Source of the DNA: Cohnella endophytica | Lineage (GTDB): Bacteria; Bacillota; Bacilli; Paenibacillales; Paenibacillaceae | Assembly: GCF_003628305.1 (NCBI RefSeq) | Contig: NZ_RBZM01000005.1 | Span: 682,001-746,000 of the forward strand | Reading direction: 5' to 3' | DNA length: 64,000 nucleotides | In this document: positions 45,322-54,595 of the stretch, piece after piece | Numbering within the stretch: the stretch's first letter is position 1 | Layout: each line of letters starts with the position of its first letter | The notes under the pieces: generated by a model | The model's database searches: none | The model's input: the letters and a program-made list of their open reading frames with translations, nothing else | Told to the model about the DNA's origin: nothing | Translations under genes and position numbers: made by a program

Positions 45322-46221
45322 ATGGCAACCGTAGTTAGTAAAATCAAGGAATCCTCCGCGGATAAAACATTTCTGTTCGTCGTGTACGTGATCTTGGCCG
45401 TCGTGCTGATCGTCGTGCTCTATCCGTTGATCTATATTCTCAGCAGCTCGTTCAGCAGTCCGTCCGCCGTATCGGCGGGTCGGGTATGGTTATGGCCCGT
45501 CGACTTCTCGCTGAAGGGTTACGAGACGTTATTCAAAAACCCGCAAGTACTGACGGGATACGGAAACTCCCTCTTCTATACGGCGGCCGGCACCATTATC
45601 AGCGTTACGTTGACCGTTATGCTTGCTTACCCGCTTTCCCGCAAAACGTTGTTCGGCCGTAACGCGATTATGATGATCGTCACGTTTACGATGCTTTTCA
45701 GCGGCGGGCTGATTCCGACTTACATGGTCGTCAGGGAGCTCGGCATGATCGATACGCGCTGGGCGCTAATCATTCCGAACGCGGTATGGGTATGGCAAGT
45801 CATTATCGCCCGGTCGTTTTTCCAAAGCTCGATTCCCGAGGAACTCGTGGAAGCGAGCGAAATCGACGGATGCAGCGACCTGCGTTTCATGCGGAGCGTT
45901 GTCGTCCCTTTGTCCAAACCGATCATCGCCGTACTTGTCCTTATGTACGCGGTCGGCCAATGGAATGCCTATTTCGACGCATTGATCTATCTCAAGAGCG
46001 CGGACAAATATCCTCTTCAATTGATCCTGCGAAGCATCATTATCCAGAACAACAGCGGCAACTCGGTTATGGACGCGATGAAGCAGGTGGAGAGGCAGCA
46101 GCTATCGGAGCTTCTGAAATATTCGTTGATCGTCGTGGCCACGTTGCCGGTGCTGATCATTTATCCGTTCGTGCAACGCCATTTCGTGCAAGGCATGCTC
46201 GTAGGTTCGGTCAAAGGGTGA
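45322..46221 (+). CDS. ABC sugar permease, YtcP/LplC type
   Basis: A 299-residue permease, partner of the previous one, with six helices. The EAA loop is EASEIDGCSDLRFMRSVVVPLSKP, and the ending HFVQGMLVGSVKG is the conserved tail of this subfamily. GAAGAGGTGA precedes the ATG. It starts 15 bases after the first permease, so they share one transcript with the binding protein that follows. Substrate class (oligosaccharide) follows from the adjacent GH27 and GH95-like genes. Confidence 0.9.
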   Translation: MATVVSKIKESSADKTFLFVVYVILAVVLIVVLYPLIYILSSSFSSPSAVSAGRVWLWPVDFSLKGYETLFKNPQVLTGYGNSLFYTAAGTIISVTLTVMLAYPLSRKTLFGRNAIMMIVTFTMLFSGGLIPTYMVVRELGMIDTRWALIIPNAVWVWQVIIARSFFQSSIPEELVEASEIDGCSDLRFMRSVVVPLSKPIIAVLVLMYAVGQWNAYFDALIYLKSADKYPLQLILRSIIIQNNSGNSVMDAMKQVERQQLSELLKYSLIVVATLPVLIIYPFVQRHFVQGMLVGSVKG

Positions 46222-46355
46222 CCGTTGCCTGCGACGGTTGCCGGCAATTCCATTGGAAGGGGTGATCGTCATGTAGCGCCGTCGGCTACGAATGCTTACT
46301 CGGAACGCACTAACGCTTTAACCTAAACTACGAGAAGAAAAGGGAGCGATAACAA

Positions 46356-48038
46356 GTGTTGAAAAAGAGAATCGTAAGTATGCTAGCATTCGTCCTGATG
46401 GTGAGCATGGTATTAGCGGCCTGCTCCAAGAACGACAATGGGAACGCCTCATCTTCCGCGCCGTCGTCCGGATCCGGAGCGGCTTCGGAGCAATCGTCCG
46501 AGCCGGTCAAGGTTAAACTGTTCGCCGTCCAAGAGCCGAATATTGACCTTGCAACGAACAAGTTTACCAAGTTTGCGGAAGAGAAATTCAATATCAAATT
46601 CAACTTCGAGACCGTTCCTTCGGACGGCGCGAAGGAAAAACGTCAAATCTCGCTGGCGAGCGGCGATTATCCGGACGCGTACATGCTGACGGCTTACCTC
46701 GATCAATTCTCGCAAGCGGATCTGTTGAAGTACGGCAAACAAGGCGTACTTATCCCGTTGAACGATCTAATTAAAGAGTACGCGCCGAACATCCAGGCGG
46801 CTCTGGACAGCAACGCGGACCTAAAAGCGTTCAGCGTGGCTCCGGACGGCAACATTTACGGTTTGCCGGCATACACGCAATGTTTCCATTGCTCTTATCC
46901 GAATAAAATGTGGATCAACACGAAATGGCTCGACAACTTGAAGCTGCAAATGCCGAAGACGACCGAAGAATTCAAAAAAGTATTGGAAGCGTTTAAGAAC
47001 GACGATCCGAACGGAAACGGCAAGAAAGACGAAGTTCCGTTAAGCGGATCGACGGAAGATTTCGGCGTACGGGTCGTTCCGTTCCTCATGAATGCTTTCG
47101 TCTATGACGACGATCGCAACCATCTCGTCTTGAAGGACGGCAAAGTGGGTTCTGCCGCGACGACGGAGGAATGGAGACAAGGCTTGACCTATATTAAATC
47201 CCTGTACGACGAAGGCTTGATCGATCCGGGCGCGTTCACGCAGAACGCCGAGGCTTTCAAGAAAATCGGGGAGAACGGAGACGCGCAAATTCTCGGCGCC
47301 GGAGCGGGCATGCACCCGGCAATCTTCGTTAACATCGACGTCGGCAACAAAAACTCCAAGGATTATAATCCGGTAACGCCATTAACCGGTCCGAACGGCG
47401 TATCTCTAGCGACGCACGACGGAGGAGGCGTATCTCCGGGCGCGAAATTCGCGATCACGAACAAAGCGAGCAAAGATGCACAGATCGCCATGATCAAGCT
47501 GGTAGATTACATGTTCACGACGGAAGGTCAGACCAACGCCGCGTCGGGCATGGAAGGCATCGACTGGAGGAAGCCGAAAGACGGAGAAGTCGCCCTGGGC
47601 GAAGGCGTGACACCGCAAGTCGCGACGATTCCGGCAGTCGAAGGCGAAGCTCCCCGCAACGCGGGTTGGAGCGGCATGGGCCACTTCTATATGCCGAAAG
47701 AATATCGCGACAGCTTCGTTCAAGGAACGGACATCTATGATTCCGCCAACTACGAGCGCCGTTTGTACCAAGCTACCTTGCTCTACCAAGGACACGAGCC
47801 GAAGGATTTGTTCCCGCTATGGGCGATCTGGCTAGATCCGGCGGAAGTCGACGAAGCAAGCATGCTTCAGACGAACATCCGCACGTATATCGACGAGAAC
47901 GCATTGCAATTCATCACGGGACACAAAAACCTCGAGAAGGATTGGGACGGTTACGTAAAAGGTTTGAACGACTTGAAGCTGGGCCGTTACTTGGAAATTC
48001 TGCAAAAGGCATATGACGGTTCCACGTTCAAGCAATAA
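46356..48038 (+). CDS. Extracellular sugar-binding lipoprotein of the importer
   Basis: A 560-residue solute-binding lipoprotein with lipobox VLAAC at about residue 22. It is the binding subunit for the two permeases before it and a close paralogue of the protein at 41288 over its whole mature length, so both probably bind the same or a related glycan fragment. The start is GTG, preceded by AGGGAG about ten bases upstream; a TTG one codon later is possible. A 130-base gap separates it from the permease and includes a small ribosome site followed by ATG-TAG (46271-46276). A strong terminator ends the operon. Confidence 0.88.
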   Translation: MLKKRIVSMLAFVLMVSMVLAACSKNDNGNASSSAPSSGSGAASEQSSEPVKVKLFAVQEPNIDLATNKFTKFAEEKFNIKFNFETVPSDGAKEKRQISLASGDYPDAYMLTAYLDQFSQADLLKYGKQGVLIPLNDLIKEYAPNIQAALDSNADLKAFSVAPDGNIYGLPAYTQCFHCSYPNKMWINTKWLDNLKLQMPKTTEEFKKVLEAFKNDDPNGNGKKDEVPLSGSTEDFGVRVVPFLMNAFVYDDDRNHLVLKDGKVGSAATTEEWRQGLTYIKSLYDEGLIDPGAFTQNAEAFKKIGENGDAQILGAGAGMHPAIFVNIDVGNKNSKDYNPVTPLTGPNGVSLATHDGGGVSPGAKFAITNKASKDAQIAMIKLVDYMFTTEGQTNAASGMEGIDWRKPKDGEVALGEGVTPQVATIPAVEGEAPRNAGWSGMGHFYMPKEYRDSFVQGTDIYDSANYERRLYQATLLYQGHEPKDLFPLWAIWLDPAEVDEASMLQTNIRTYIDENALQFITGHKNLEKDWDGYVKGLNDLKLGRYLEILQKAYDGSTFKQ

Positions 48039-48049
48039 GAAATGGCATG

Positions 48050-48091
48050 AAAACCGGGCGCTTTAACTAAACCTAAAGCGCCCGGTTTTCC
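48050..48091 (+). terminator. Terminator of the importer operon
   Basis: A perfect 16-bp stem (48050-48065 with 48074-48089), 8-base loop, short T tail. Confidence 0.85.
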
Positions 48092-48119
48092 AATTCAACC
48101 GACAAGGGAGCTGAATGAT

Positions 48120-50576
48120 GTGATCAGGGTGCTGGCGTTCGGTAAGGTACGGCTATGGTTCGTCGTTATCGCATTATTGCTGATGCAGTTCGCGGTACCG
48201 CAATTCCAAGTGAACGTCGCCAACGCGGCGAATAACGGTCTTGGCGCGAAGCCGTACATGGGTTGGAGCAGCTACAGCATGCAGGTGTATTCCAACAATT
48301 CTTCATGGATTACGGCCGCGCAGCTCAAAGCGCAGTCCGACGCGATGCACGCGACGCTGCAATCGCACGGCTACGAGTACATCAACGTCGACGCGGGCTG
48401 GAACGGCGGAATCGACGGCTACGGCAGACCGGTGCCGAGCTCGACGCTTTACCCGAACGGGCTACAGGACGTCATCAATTACGTGCACGCGAATGGCCAG
48501 AAGATCGGCTTGTATATGATTCCGGGCTTGTCGCCCCAAGCGTACAACGCGAATCTTCCGATCTATAACGCTCCCGGTTGCACCATGCAAAACATCGTCG
48601 TGCTGCCGCTGACGACCGCGGACTATTGGAATCTCGGGTATAAGATCGACTTCTCCAAGCCTTGCGCGCAGAAATACATTAATTCCATCGCCGACTTATT
48701 CGGCACATGGGGCATCGACTTCCTGAAATTCGACAGCGTTACGCCGGGGTCGGGACATAACGATACGACGATCGACGCGCGCGGCGATGTGGCCGCCTGG
48801 TCGCAGGCGCTTGCTCCGCACGGTATCTGGTTCGAGCTCAGTTGGGCTCTTGATCACAACTACGCCGATACGTGGAAGCAATACGCGAACGGCTGGCGAG
48901 TCGATTGGGATGTCGAAGCGTATCAGCCCGGAGTCAAGCTGACCGAATGGAACAACATCGCGCGCCTCTTCCCGGATGCCGCGACGTGGTGGCGGGACGC
49001 GGGGCCGGGAGGCTGGAACGACTTCGATTCGCTTAACGTCGGCAACGGCGCAATGGACGGATTAACGCAGGACGAGCGGCGTACGGCGATGACGCTGTGG
49101 GCGATGTCTTCCGCGCAACTGTACACGGGTAACGACTTGACCAACTTGGACAGCTTCGGCATCGGTTTGCTCACGAACGACGAGGTCATCGCCGTCAACC
49201 AAGCGGGAAGGCCGGCGCATCCGGTATCGACCGCATCCAACCAGCAAGCTTGGTACGCGAATAACGGGGATGGCACGTACACGGTTGCGCTTGTTAACCT
49301 GGGCAGCTCCGCCGTGAACGTTACCGTGAACTGGAGCGATATCGGCCTGAACGGAGCCGCGACAGTCCGCGACCTATGGACGCATACGGATCTGGGTTCT
49401 TTCAATACCGGATATACTTCGACTAGCCTGCCTTCGCACGCTTCGCGGCTATTGAAAGTAAGGGCGTCGGGCGGCTCCGTGACCGCGAACGACGACGATA
49501 CCGGCATCAAGTATACGGGCAGTTGGCAACGCAGCTTTAATCGCGGACTGGGCGACTATCTGGACGACGTTCATTTTACGCAAGCGAACAACGATTACTT
49601 CGAGTATACTTTTAACGGAACGGGTATCGAGCTCATTATGGAAAAGGATTCTTCGCAAGGCAACGTCGATATCTACGTCGATAATGTCTTCAAGCAAACG
49701 GTGAATACCTATAACGCGACCCGCCAGCTTCAACAGACCGTATACGCGATCAGCGGACTTTCAAACGGTTCCCATACGCTGAAAGCGGTGAAGAAATCGG
49801 GAACTTACATGCTGCTCGACCAATTGCGGTTCAGCGTTCCTGCAGCGATACCGGTCAACGATACGGACGGAACGATTACGTATTCGGGGACATGGTCGAT
49901 TAGCGGGAGCAGAGGATTCGGCGATTATTTGGACGACGTGCACTATACGCAAACGAATAACGACTACGCGCAGTTTACTTTTAACGGAACGGGTATCGAA
50001 CTCGTCACGGAAAAGGATTCCTCGCAAGGGGATATCGACATCTACGTAGATAACGCATTCAAGGGAACGGTTAATACTTACAACGCGACCCGGCAAGTCC
50101 AACAGACGGTATATCGGATCTCCGGACTTTCGAACGGCAGCCATACGATCAAGGCCGTCAAGAAATCGGGCACCTACATGTTGATCGATCAATTCAAAGT
50201 CTTAAGCAACAAGATCCAGATTAACGATACGGATCCCGGAATCGTATATGCCGGTACGTGGTCTCTTAACGGCAATCGCGGATTCGGGGATTACAACAAC
50301 GACGTTCACTTCACGCAGACGAACAACGACTATTTTCAATATACGTTTACGGGCACGGGCATTGAGTTCCTGACGGAAAAAGAAGCAGGCCAAGGGGACA
50401 TCGACGTTTACGTAGACAACGTGTTCAAGGCTACGGTCAGTACGTACAACGGGACTCGTATTGCCAACCAGGTCGTCTATCAAATATCGGGTCTGACTTC
50501 GGGCAGCCATACGCTCAAAGCCGTAAAGAAAACGGGCACCTACATGCTACTGGACTCTCTAAGAGTAACGCCGTAA
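48120..50576 (+). CDS. Secreted GH27 alpha-galactosidase with three repeated C-terminal domains
   Basis: An 818-residue exported retaining enzyme that cleaves terminal alpha-D-galactose (or beta-L-arabinopyranose) residues. The signal peptide ends near ANAAN. The GH27 barrel (about 38-360) starts KPYMGWSSYS and shows the nucleophile D205 in FLKFDS and the likely acid/base D264 in WRVDWDV. A C-terminal beta domain (to about 450) precedes three tandem units of about 122 residues starting near residues 457, 580 and 702. Each begins N(D)D(T)D..I.Y.G.W and includes NDY..YTFNGTGIE and V(D)IYVDN, and they are probably carbohydrate- or wall-binding beta-sandwiches. The GTG start follows AGGGAG by nine bases; no ATG is available in frame. 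Confidence 0.88.
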   Translation: MIRVLAFGKVRLWFVVIALLLMQFAVPQFQVNVANAANNGLGAKPYMGWSSYSMQVYSNNSSWITAAQLKAQSDAMHATLQSHGYEYINVDAGWNGGIDGYGRPVPSSTLYPNGLQDVINYVHANGQKIGLYMIPGLSPQAYNANLPIYNAPGCTMQNIVVLPLTTADYWNLGYKIDFSKPCAQKYINSIADLFGTWGIDFLKFDSVTPGSGHNDTTIDARGDVAAWSQALAPHGIWFELSWALDHNYADTWKQYANGWRVDWDVEAYQPGVKLTEWNNIARLFPDAATWWRDAGPGGWNDFDSLNVGNGAMDGLTQDERRTAMTLWAMSSAQLYTGNDLTNLDSFGIGLLTNDEVIAVNQAGRPAHPVSTASNQQAWYANNGDGTYTVALVNLGSSAVNVTVNWSDIGLNGAATVRDLWTHTDLGSFNTGYTSTSLPSHASRLLKVRASGGSVTANDDDTGIKYTGSWQRSFNRGLGDYLDDVHFTQANNDYFEYTFNGTGIELIMEKDSSQGNVDIYVDNVFKQTVNTYNATRQLQQTVYAISGLSNGSHTLKAVKKSGTYMLLDQLRFSVPAAIPVNDTDGTITYSGTWSISGSRGFGDYLDDVHYTQTNNDYAQFTFNGTGIELVTEKDSSQGDIDIYVDNAFKGTVNTYNATRQVQQTVYRISGLSNGSHTIKAVKKSGTYMLIDQFKVLSNKIQINDTDPGIVYAGTWSLNGNRGFGDYNNDVHFTQTNNDYFQYTFTGTGIEFLTEKEAGQGDIDVYVDNVFKATVSTYNGTRIANQVVYQISGLTSGSHTLKAVKKTGTYMLLDSLRVTP

Positions 50577-50633
50577 TCGAAGACGCAGGCTCTCCGCGCC
50601 AGCGGGGGGCTTGCCATTTTGGAGGCTATTCGC

Positions 50634-52976
50634 ATGAACGTCAAAAATAGGCTAAGCCGGCATAATATACGCTACGACCGTCCGGCTGCCACTTTCTTCG
50701 AAGGGGCGTTGCTCGGGAACGGGGGCTTAGGGGCCGTCGTCACGACGAGGCCGGACGCGATCGTCATTCATTTCGGACATAACGACGTCTGGGATATCCG
50801 GATCGCCGAAAATCATAAAGAGGAAATCGGCACGTTCGAAGACGTATTCGCGAAGCTGAAGGCGATACCAACCCATTACGCTTCGTTGGACGAAGACGAG
50901 TGGTACCGCGAATACGTGAAGATGGCCGCCGAAAACTACGCGTTCCCCTATCCGCGTCCGATGCCGTGCGGCTCTTTGCTCCTTGGCTTCGACCAACGGA
51001 AGACAGAGGTGCTCGAGCACGAGTTGCATCTCGAGAACGGTATATGCGAGGTTCATTTACTGACGGAGGGCATCCGGTCCGCGCTTCGGGTGTTCGTCGA
51101 TCAGAAGTCGGACCGGTTGTGGGTCGCGATGAAGGAGGATTCGAATAGCGCGGAACCGGCTATGAAGGTATTCGATCGAATCAAACTGATTCCCGATCCG
51201 GAAACGCCTAAAGATTTGCCAGCGTATTCAGCAATCACGGACGAAACGAACGGAAGATTGGCTTTCCGTCAGCCGCTCCCCTATGCCGTTAACGGCAAGG
51301 AAGGCGATGCCGAGGATCGGGCGTTTCGATTGTCCGCGTCAGTGCAGGGAGCGGAATCGATGCAACGCGGAACGGGGGATGCGGAAGCGCGGCTGTCTTT
51401 ACGGGCTGGATGGATCGTCTGCGCGGAGCTGGAGCACGGGCTTTCTTCGACAGTCCCGCAGGTCGAGGAAGAACCGGGATTCGGGGAACTCACGGAAGGG
51501 CGGTTGTTGGCGTTTGACGATGTTTTATCCGAATCGAGCGCGGCGTGGGACGAATACTGGTCCCGTTCGGGGGTCGAGTTAGCCGACGAGACGCTCGAAG
51601 CCGTCTGGTATCGCAATCTCTACTTCTTTAACTGCTCCGTGAAACCGGATGCATCTTGTCCCGGAATATTCGCGAATTGGAGCTACGGGAAGATCGGCGC
51701 GGAATGGCACGGGGATTACCATATGAATTACAATACGCAGCAACCGTTCTGGGTCGCCTTCTCCTGCAACCATGCCGACAAGCATCTGGCGTACGCGAAC
51801 ATGGTCGATCACATCCTGCCGGTCAGCCGTAAGTGGGCGCAAGAGTATTACGGGATGCGGGGCGCGTATTTCCCGCATTCCGCGTACCCCGTGCGGATGA
51901 CGATGATGCCTTATCCGGTTCCGCATTGGGGATGGGAAATTTGCGAAACGCCTTGGACGGTGCAGAGCTTATGGTGGCACTATCTCTACACGATGGATTT
52001 GGCTTTTCTAGCGGATCGCGCTTTCGCGCCGATGAAGGACGCCGTGCTGTTCATGGTGGATTATATGAAACGTCCGGATGCGAGCGGGGAACAGTGGGGC
52101 GACGATCTGTACCACATTTTCCCGACCGTCGTGCCCGAGCTGTACGAGTTGACGCCCGGTTTTCGCCAAAACCGCGACTGCCTCGTCGATCTGACGTTGA
52201 CGAAGTTTCTATTCCGCGCTTTCGCACAGGCATGCGAAGCGCTCGGCAAGGAAACGGAAGAAGCGGCATTGTTGGCGGAATCCAAAGAAGTGCTGAGCCG
52301 GTTCCCGGCTTATCCGACGGCGGAATCCGGGCGGGGGACGGTGTTTGTTTCCGTCGCGGGAGAGGATCCGGAAGTCGTCTACAACGTGCCGAACGGCATC
52401 TCGACGGTATTCCCGGGGGAGGACCACGGGTTGCATTCCCCGGCGGACGAGTACGCGATCGCCGTCCAGTCTTATCGAAACCACAGGAACGAGGGAGGCA
52501 ACGATCTCGTGTTCTATCCGATGGCCGGAGCCCGGCTGGGTCAGCTTGACTTAGAGCGGTTCAAACGGCAAATCGCGTATTGCATGCTGCCTAACGGAAC
52601 CTGCACCGATAAGCTTCTGCAATCGGGCGGACGGTATTCCGATACGACGCCGTTCGACTACATGGCTCCGATGGGCATCTGGTTCGAGAATTTCGCGCTT
52701 CCCGCCGTCATTAACGAATGTTTAATGCAAAGTTACACGGGTTCGATCCGACTATTCCCGAATTGGCCGAAGGACAAGCGAGCGGAGTTCTCGACTTTGC
52801 GCGCCGTCGGAGGTTTTCTCGTTAGCGCCGCCGTCGAGCAAGGGGAAGTACGATGGGTCGAAATCATCAGCGAGGCGGGCACGAGGCTTCGCTTGCACGA
52901 TCCGTGGAACGAAAGCCGAATACTGGAACGCGATACGACAGCAGGAGAAAAGATCAGGTTGGTGAAGGAGGCGTGA
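50634..52976 (+). CDS. Divergent GH95-like (alpha/alpha)6-barrel glycosidase
   Basis: A 780-residue intracellular protein. The N-terminus (RYDRPAATFFEGALLGNGGLGAVV) and the barrel motif GDYHMNYNTQQPFW resemble GH95 enzymes, including an Asn-x-Asn pair (NYN), but the SPEN acid motif and the DGNFGG segment of true GH95 are not recognisable. A conserved-looking HWGWEICETPWTVQSLWWHY segment and GRYSDTTPFDYM occur instead. It may be a related family acting on another alpha-linked deoxy- or hexosyl unit. The ATG follows TTTGGAGG; an in-frame TTG five codons earlier is part of that site. The next gene overlaps its stop by four bases, so the two are coupled. Confidence 0.72.
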   Translation: MNVKNRLSRHNIRYDRPAATFFEGALLGNGGLGAVVTTRPDAIVIHFGHNDVWDIRIAENHKEEIGTFEDVFAKLKAIPTHYASLDEDEWYREYVKMAAENYAFPYPRPMPCGSLLLGFDQRKTEVLEHELHLENGICEVHLLTEGIRSALRVFVDQKSDRLWVAMKEDSNSAEPAMKVFDRIKLIPDPETPKDLPAYSAITDETNGRLAFRQPLPYAVNGKEGDAEDRAFRLSASVQGAESMQRGTGDAEARLSLRAGWIVCAELEHGLSSTVPQVEEEPGFGELTEGRLLAFDDVLSESSAAWDEYWSRSGVELADETLEAVWYRNLYFFNCSVKPDASCPGIFANWSYGKIGAEWHGDYHMNYNTQQPFWVAFSCNHADKHLAYANMVDHILPVSRKWAQEYYGMRGAYFPHSAYPVRMTMMPYPVPHWGWEICETPWTVQSLWWHYLYTMDLAFLADRAFAPMKDAVLFMVDYMKRPDASGEQWGDDLYHIFPTVVPELYELTPGFRQNRDCLVDLTLTKFLFRAFAQACEALGKETEEAALLAESKEVLSRFPAYPTAESGRGTVFVSVAGEDPEVVYNVPNGISTVFPGEDHGLHSPADEYAIAVQSYRNHRNEGGNDLVFYPMAGARLGQLDLERFKRQIAYCMLPNGTCTDKLLQSGGRYSDTTPFDYMAPMGIWFENFALPAVINECLMQSYTGSIRLFPNWPKDKRAEFSTLRAVGGFLVSAAVEQGEVRWVEIISEAGTRLRLHDPWNESRILERDTTAGEKIRLVKEA

Positions 52977-54124
52977 GAGACATCGGCAATAGTAAAGTCG
53001 TTCATGAGCGAGAGGGACTGCCTCATTTCAGCGAAAAGCTGCGCTGTAATGGATCCGCGACAGTAGCGTTTCTGGGAGGGTCGATCACGGAAGGCTTCGG
53101 GGCGTCCGATCCCGATCGGACGAGTTGGCGGGCGCTGACCGAACGTTATTTCACGGAGAAATATCCGGACGTCCGGTGGACGTTCGTTAACGCGGGAGTT
53201 GGGGGAACGAACTCCTCGCTAGGCGCCCATCGGCTTCGATCGCATGTTCCATTGGCGGATGGGATAGACCTGCTTCTCGTCGAATTCGCGGTTAACGATA
53301 GTCAGCATCGCGATCGGTCGGAGGAAGGAAGAGCGGAAACGCTACGCGGCATGGAGGGGATTGTCCGGCAATGCCGGACAGGATCTCCAATGGCGGATAT
53401 CGCGTTCCTCTATTCGGCCAGCAAGGACAACCTCGCCGAAACCGATCCTTTTTCGATCTCGGTACACGAAGAGGTCGCCAAGCATTACGGTATTCCTTCC
53501 GTATCTTTCTGGCGAGAAGCACGGGACTGGCTCGATGCGGGCAATGGACAATGGGAGGAACTGGCCCCGGACGGCGTGCATCCGAACGATGCGGGTTATG
53601 CCTTGTATGCGAAAGCGTTATTCGGGTTCCTGGAGCATGCGCTAGGTGGTTCCGAGACGACTGAGCGAGAGGCGAATTACAGCGAATGCAATCCTCTAGC
53701 CCCATTAAGAGAGGATAATTACGAGTTTGCCGCGATGTTGGATGCAACTAACGTGTACGATCTGCTAGACGTAAAATGGAGCGATAAACCCGAACCACTC
53801 GTGAATTGGAGATACGACGCCAAACATCTCGCGGCCGAGGAAGCAGGCGCGGAGTTTAGCTTCGAAGTCTACGGACGCGGCGCGGGATTGCTTCTTCTAT
53901 GCGGGCCGGATACGGGGATATTTGAATTCTCCGTGAACGGCGGAGAGTATCGGGCTCATAATCCGTTCGACGAATGGTGCCCGCTCTTTAACCGTCCCGT
54001 GATGATTTCCCTGGTCTCGCAAACGAATGAAGAAAACTTGCGAATTAATGTCAGGAACACGCCGCTTAAAGACGAGCGAAGCACGGGCTATACGCTGCGG
54101 ATGCTGGGGATTTTGCGTCATTAA
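52973..54124 (+). CDS. SGNH/GDSL hydrolase, probable carbohydrate esterase
   Basis: A 383-residue hydrolase without signal peptide. SGNH blocks: catalytic Ser in LGGSITEGFGAS, Gly/Asn in AGVGGTNSSLG and FAVNDSQ, and Asp/His in DGVHPNDAGY. It probably removes acetyl groups from imported sugars. A second domain of about 130 residues (from about 255, with a jelly-roll-like pattern) follows. The chosen GTG overlaps the previous stop (GTGA); AAGGAGG is only one base away, so the initiation site is uncertain, and an upstream in-frame ATG at 52853 lies deep in the preceding gene. It closes the glycan operon just before the second tRNA-Leu. Confidence 0.78.
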   Translation: MRDIGNSKVVHEREGLPHFSEKLRCNGSATVAFLGGSITEGFGASDPDRTSWRALTERYFTEKYPDVRWTFVNAGVGGTNSSLGAHRLRSHVPLADGIDLLLVEFAVNDSQHRDRSEEGRAETLRGMEGIVRQCRTGSPMADIAFLYSASKDNLAETDPFSISVHEEVAKHYGIPSVSFWREARDWLDAGNGQWEELAPDGVHPNDAGYALYAKALFGFLEHALGGSETTEREANYSECNPLAPLREDNYEFAAMLDATNVYDLLDVKWSDKPEPLVNWRYDAKHLAAEEAGAEFSFEVYGRGAGLLLLCGPDTGIFEFSVNGGEYRAHNPFDEWCPLFNRPVMISLVSQTNEENLRINVRNTPLKDERSTGYTLRMLGILRH

Positions 54125-54166
54125 CTTGTAGCAGTTAGGGTGTAATTATTTTGTCCAATATTTGCA

Positions 54167-54195
54167 TTGACGAGCTTATTATGAGGTGATATGAT
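54167..54195 (+). promoter_or_regulatory. Promoter of the second tRNA-Leu gene
   Basis: TTGACG (54167-54172), 17 bases, TATGAT (54190-54195). The tRNA starts 41 bases after the -10, leaving a leader of about 34 bases. The sequence is unlike the promoter region of copy 1. Confidence 0.7.
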
Positions 54196-54236
54196 ATATT
54201 TCGTTGTCGCGTTGAACTTTGACGCAATGGCGATAT

Positions 54237-54323
54237 GCGGTCGTGGCGGAATTGGCAGACGCGCTAGATTCAGGTTCTAGTGGTGTAACAGCCGTGGAGG
54301 TTCGAGTCCTCTCGACCGCACCA
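54237..54323 (+). tRNA. tRNA-Leu, anticodon CAG (copy 2)
   Basis: 87 bases, identical to the gene at 34882 including the encoded CCA. Flanks before it differ completely from copy 1, while the terminator after it is similar. More A+T-rich DNA begins directly after it, which makes it a candidate insertion point for the downstream operon. Confidence 0.97.
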
Positions 54324-54335
54324 TACCTTCAACCC

Positions 54336-54362
54336 AAACTCTTCCTTCGGAAGGGTTTTTTT
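54336..54362 (+). terminator. Terminator of tRNA-Leu copy 2
   Basis: AAACTCTTCC pairs with GGAAGGGTTT's reverse partner around a TTC loop (one G-T pair), then a run of eight T. The stem resembles that after copy 1. Confidence 0.88.
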
Positions 54363-54508
54363 TGTATGCCGAAAGAATAATCATTTGTGCAGACTCGTGG
54401 TAAACTCAACAACTGATTCCGGTATGACTATCGGATTGCCAACAGCATAAGCCGCATGCGGCGCTTAGGGACGTTCGTCATTCGTCAGCGAATCGATACT
54501 TGTGTTGC

Positions 54509-54531
54509 AAAACAACATTTTTCGTTGTTTT
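54509..54531. promoter_or_regulatory. Inverted repeat before the second sugar operon
   Basis: AAAACAAC (54509-54516) and GTTGTTTT (54524-54531) form a perfect 8-bp dyad with a 7-base centre. It ends seven bases before the expected -35 of a TATGAT at 54561-54566, a position typical for an activator site. The rest of 54363-54508 shows no recognisable element. Confidence 0.4.
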
Positions 54532-54595
54532 AATGAGTAGTTAGTCCCGATGTTGCTAGTTATGATAATGATATCAAAAAGCGTCGAGGTGAAAC

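Noticed and set aside
34882..54323. Prophage or integrative element with integrase
   Set aside because: No integrase, recombinase, capsid or transfer gene is visible between the tRNA genes; only metabolic and regulatory genes are present.
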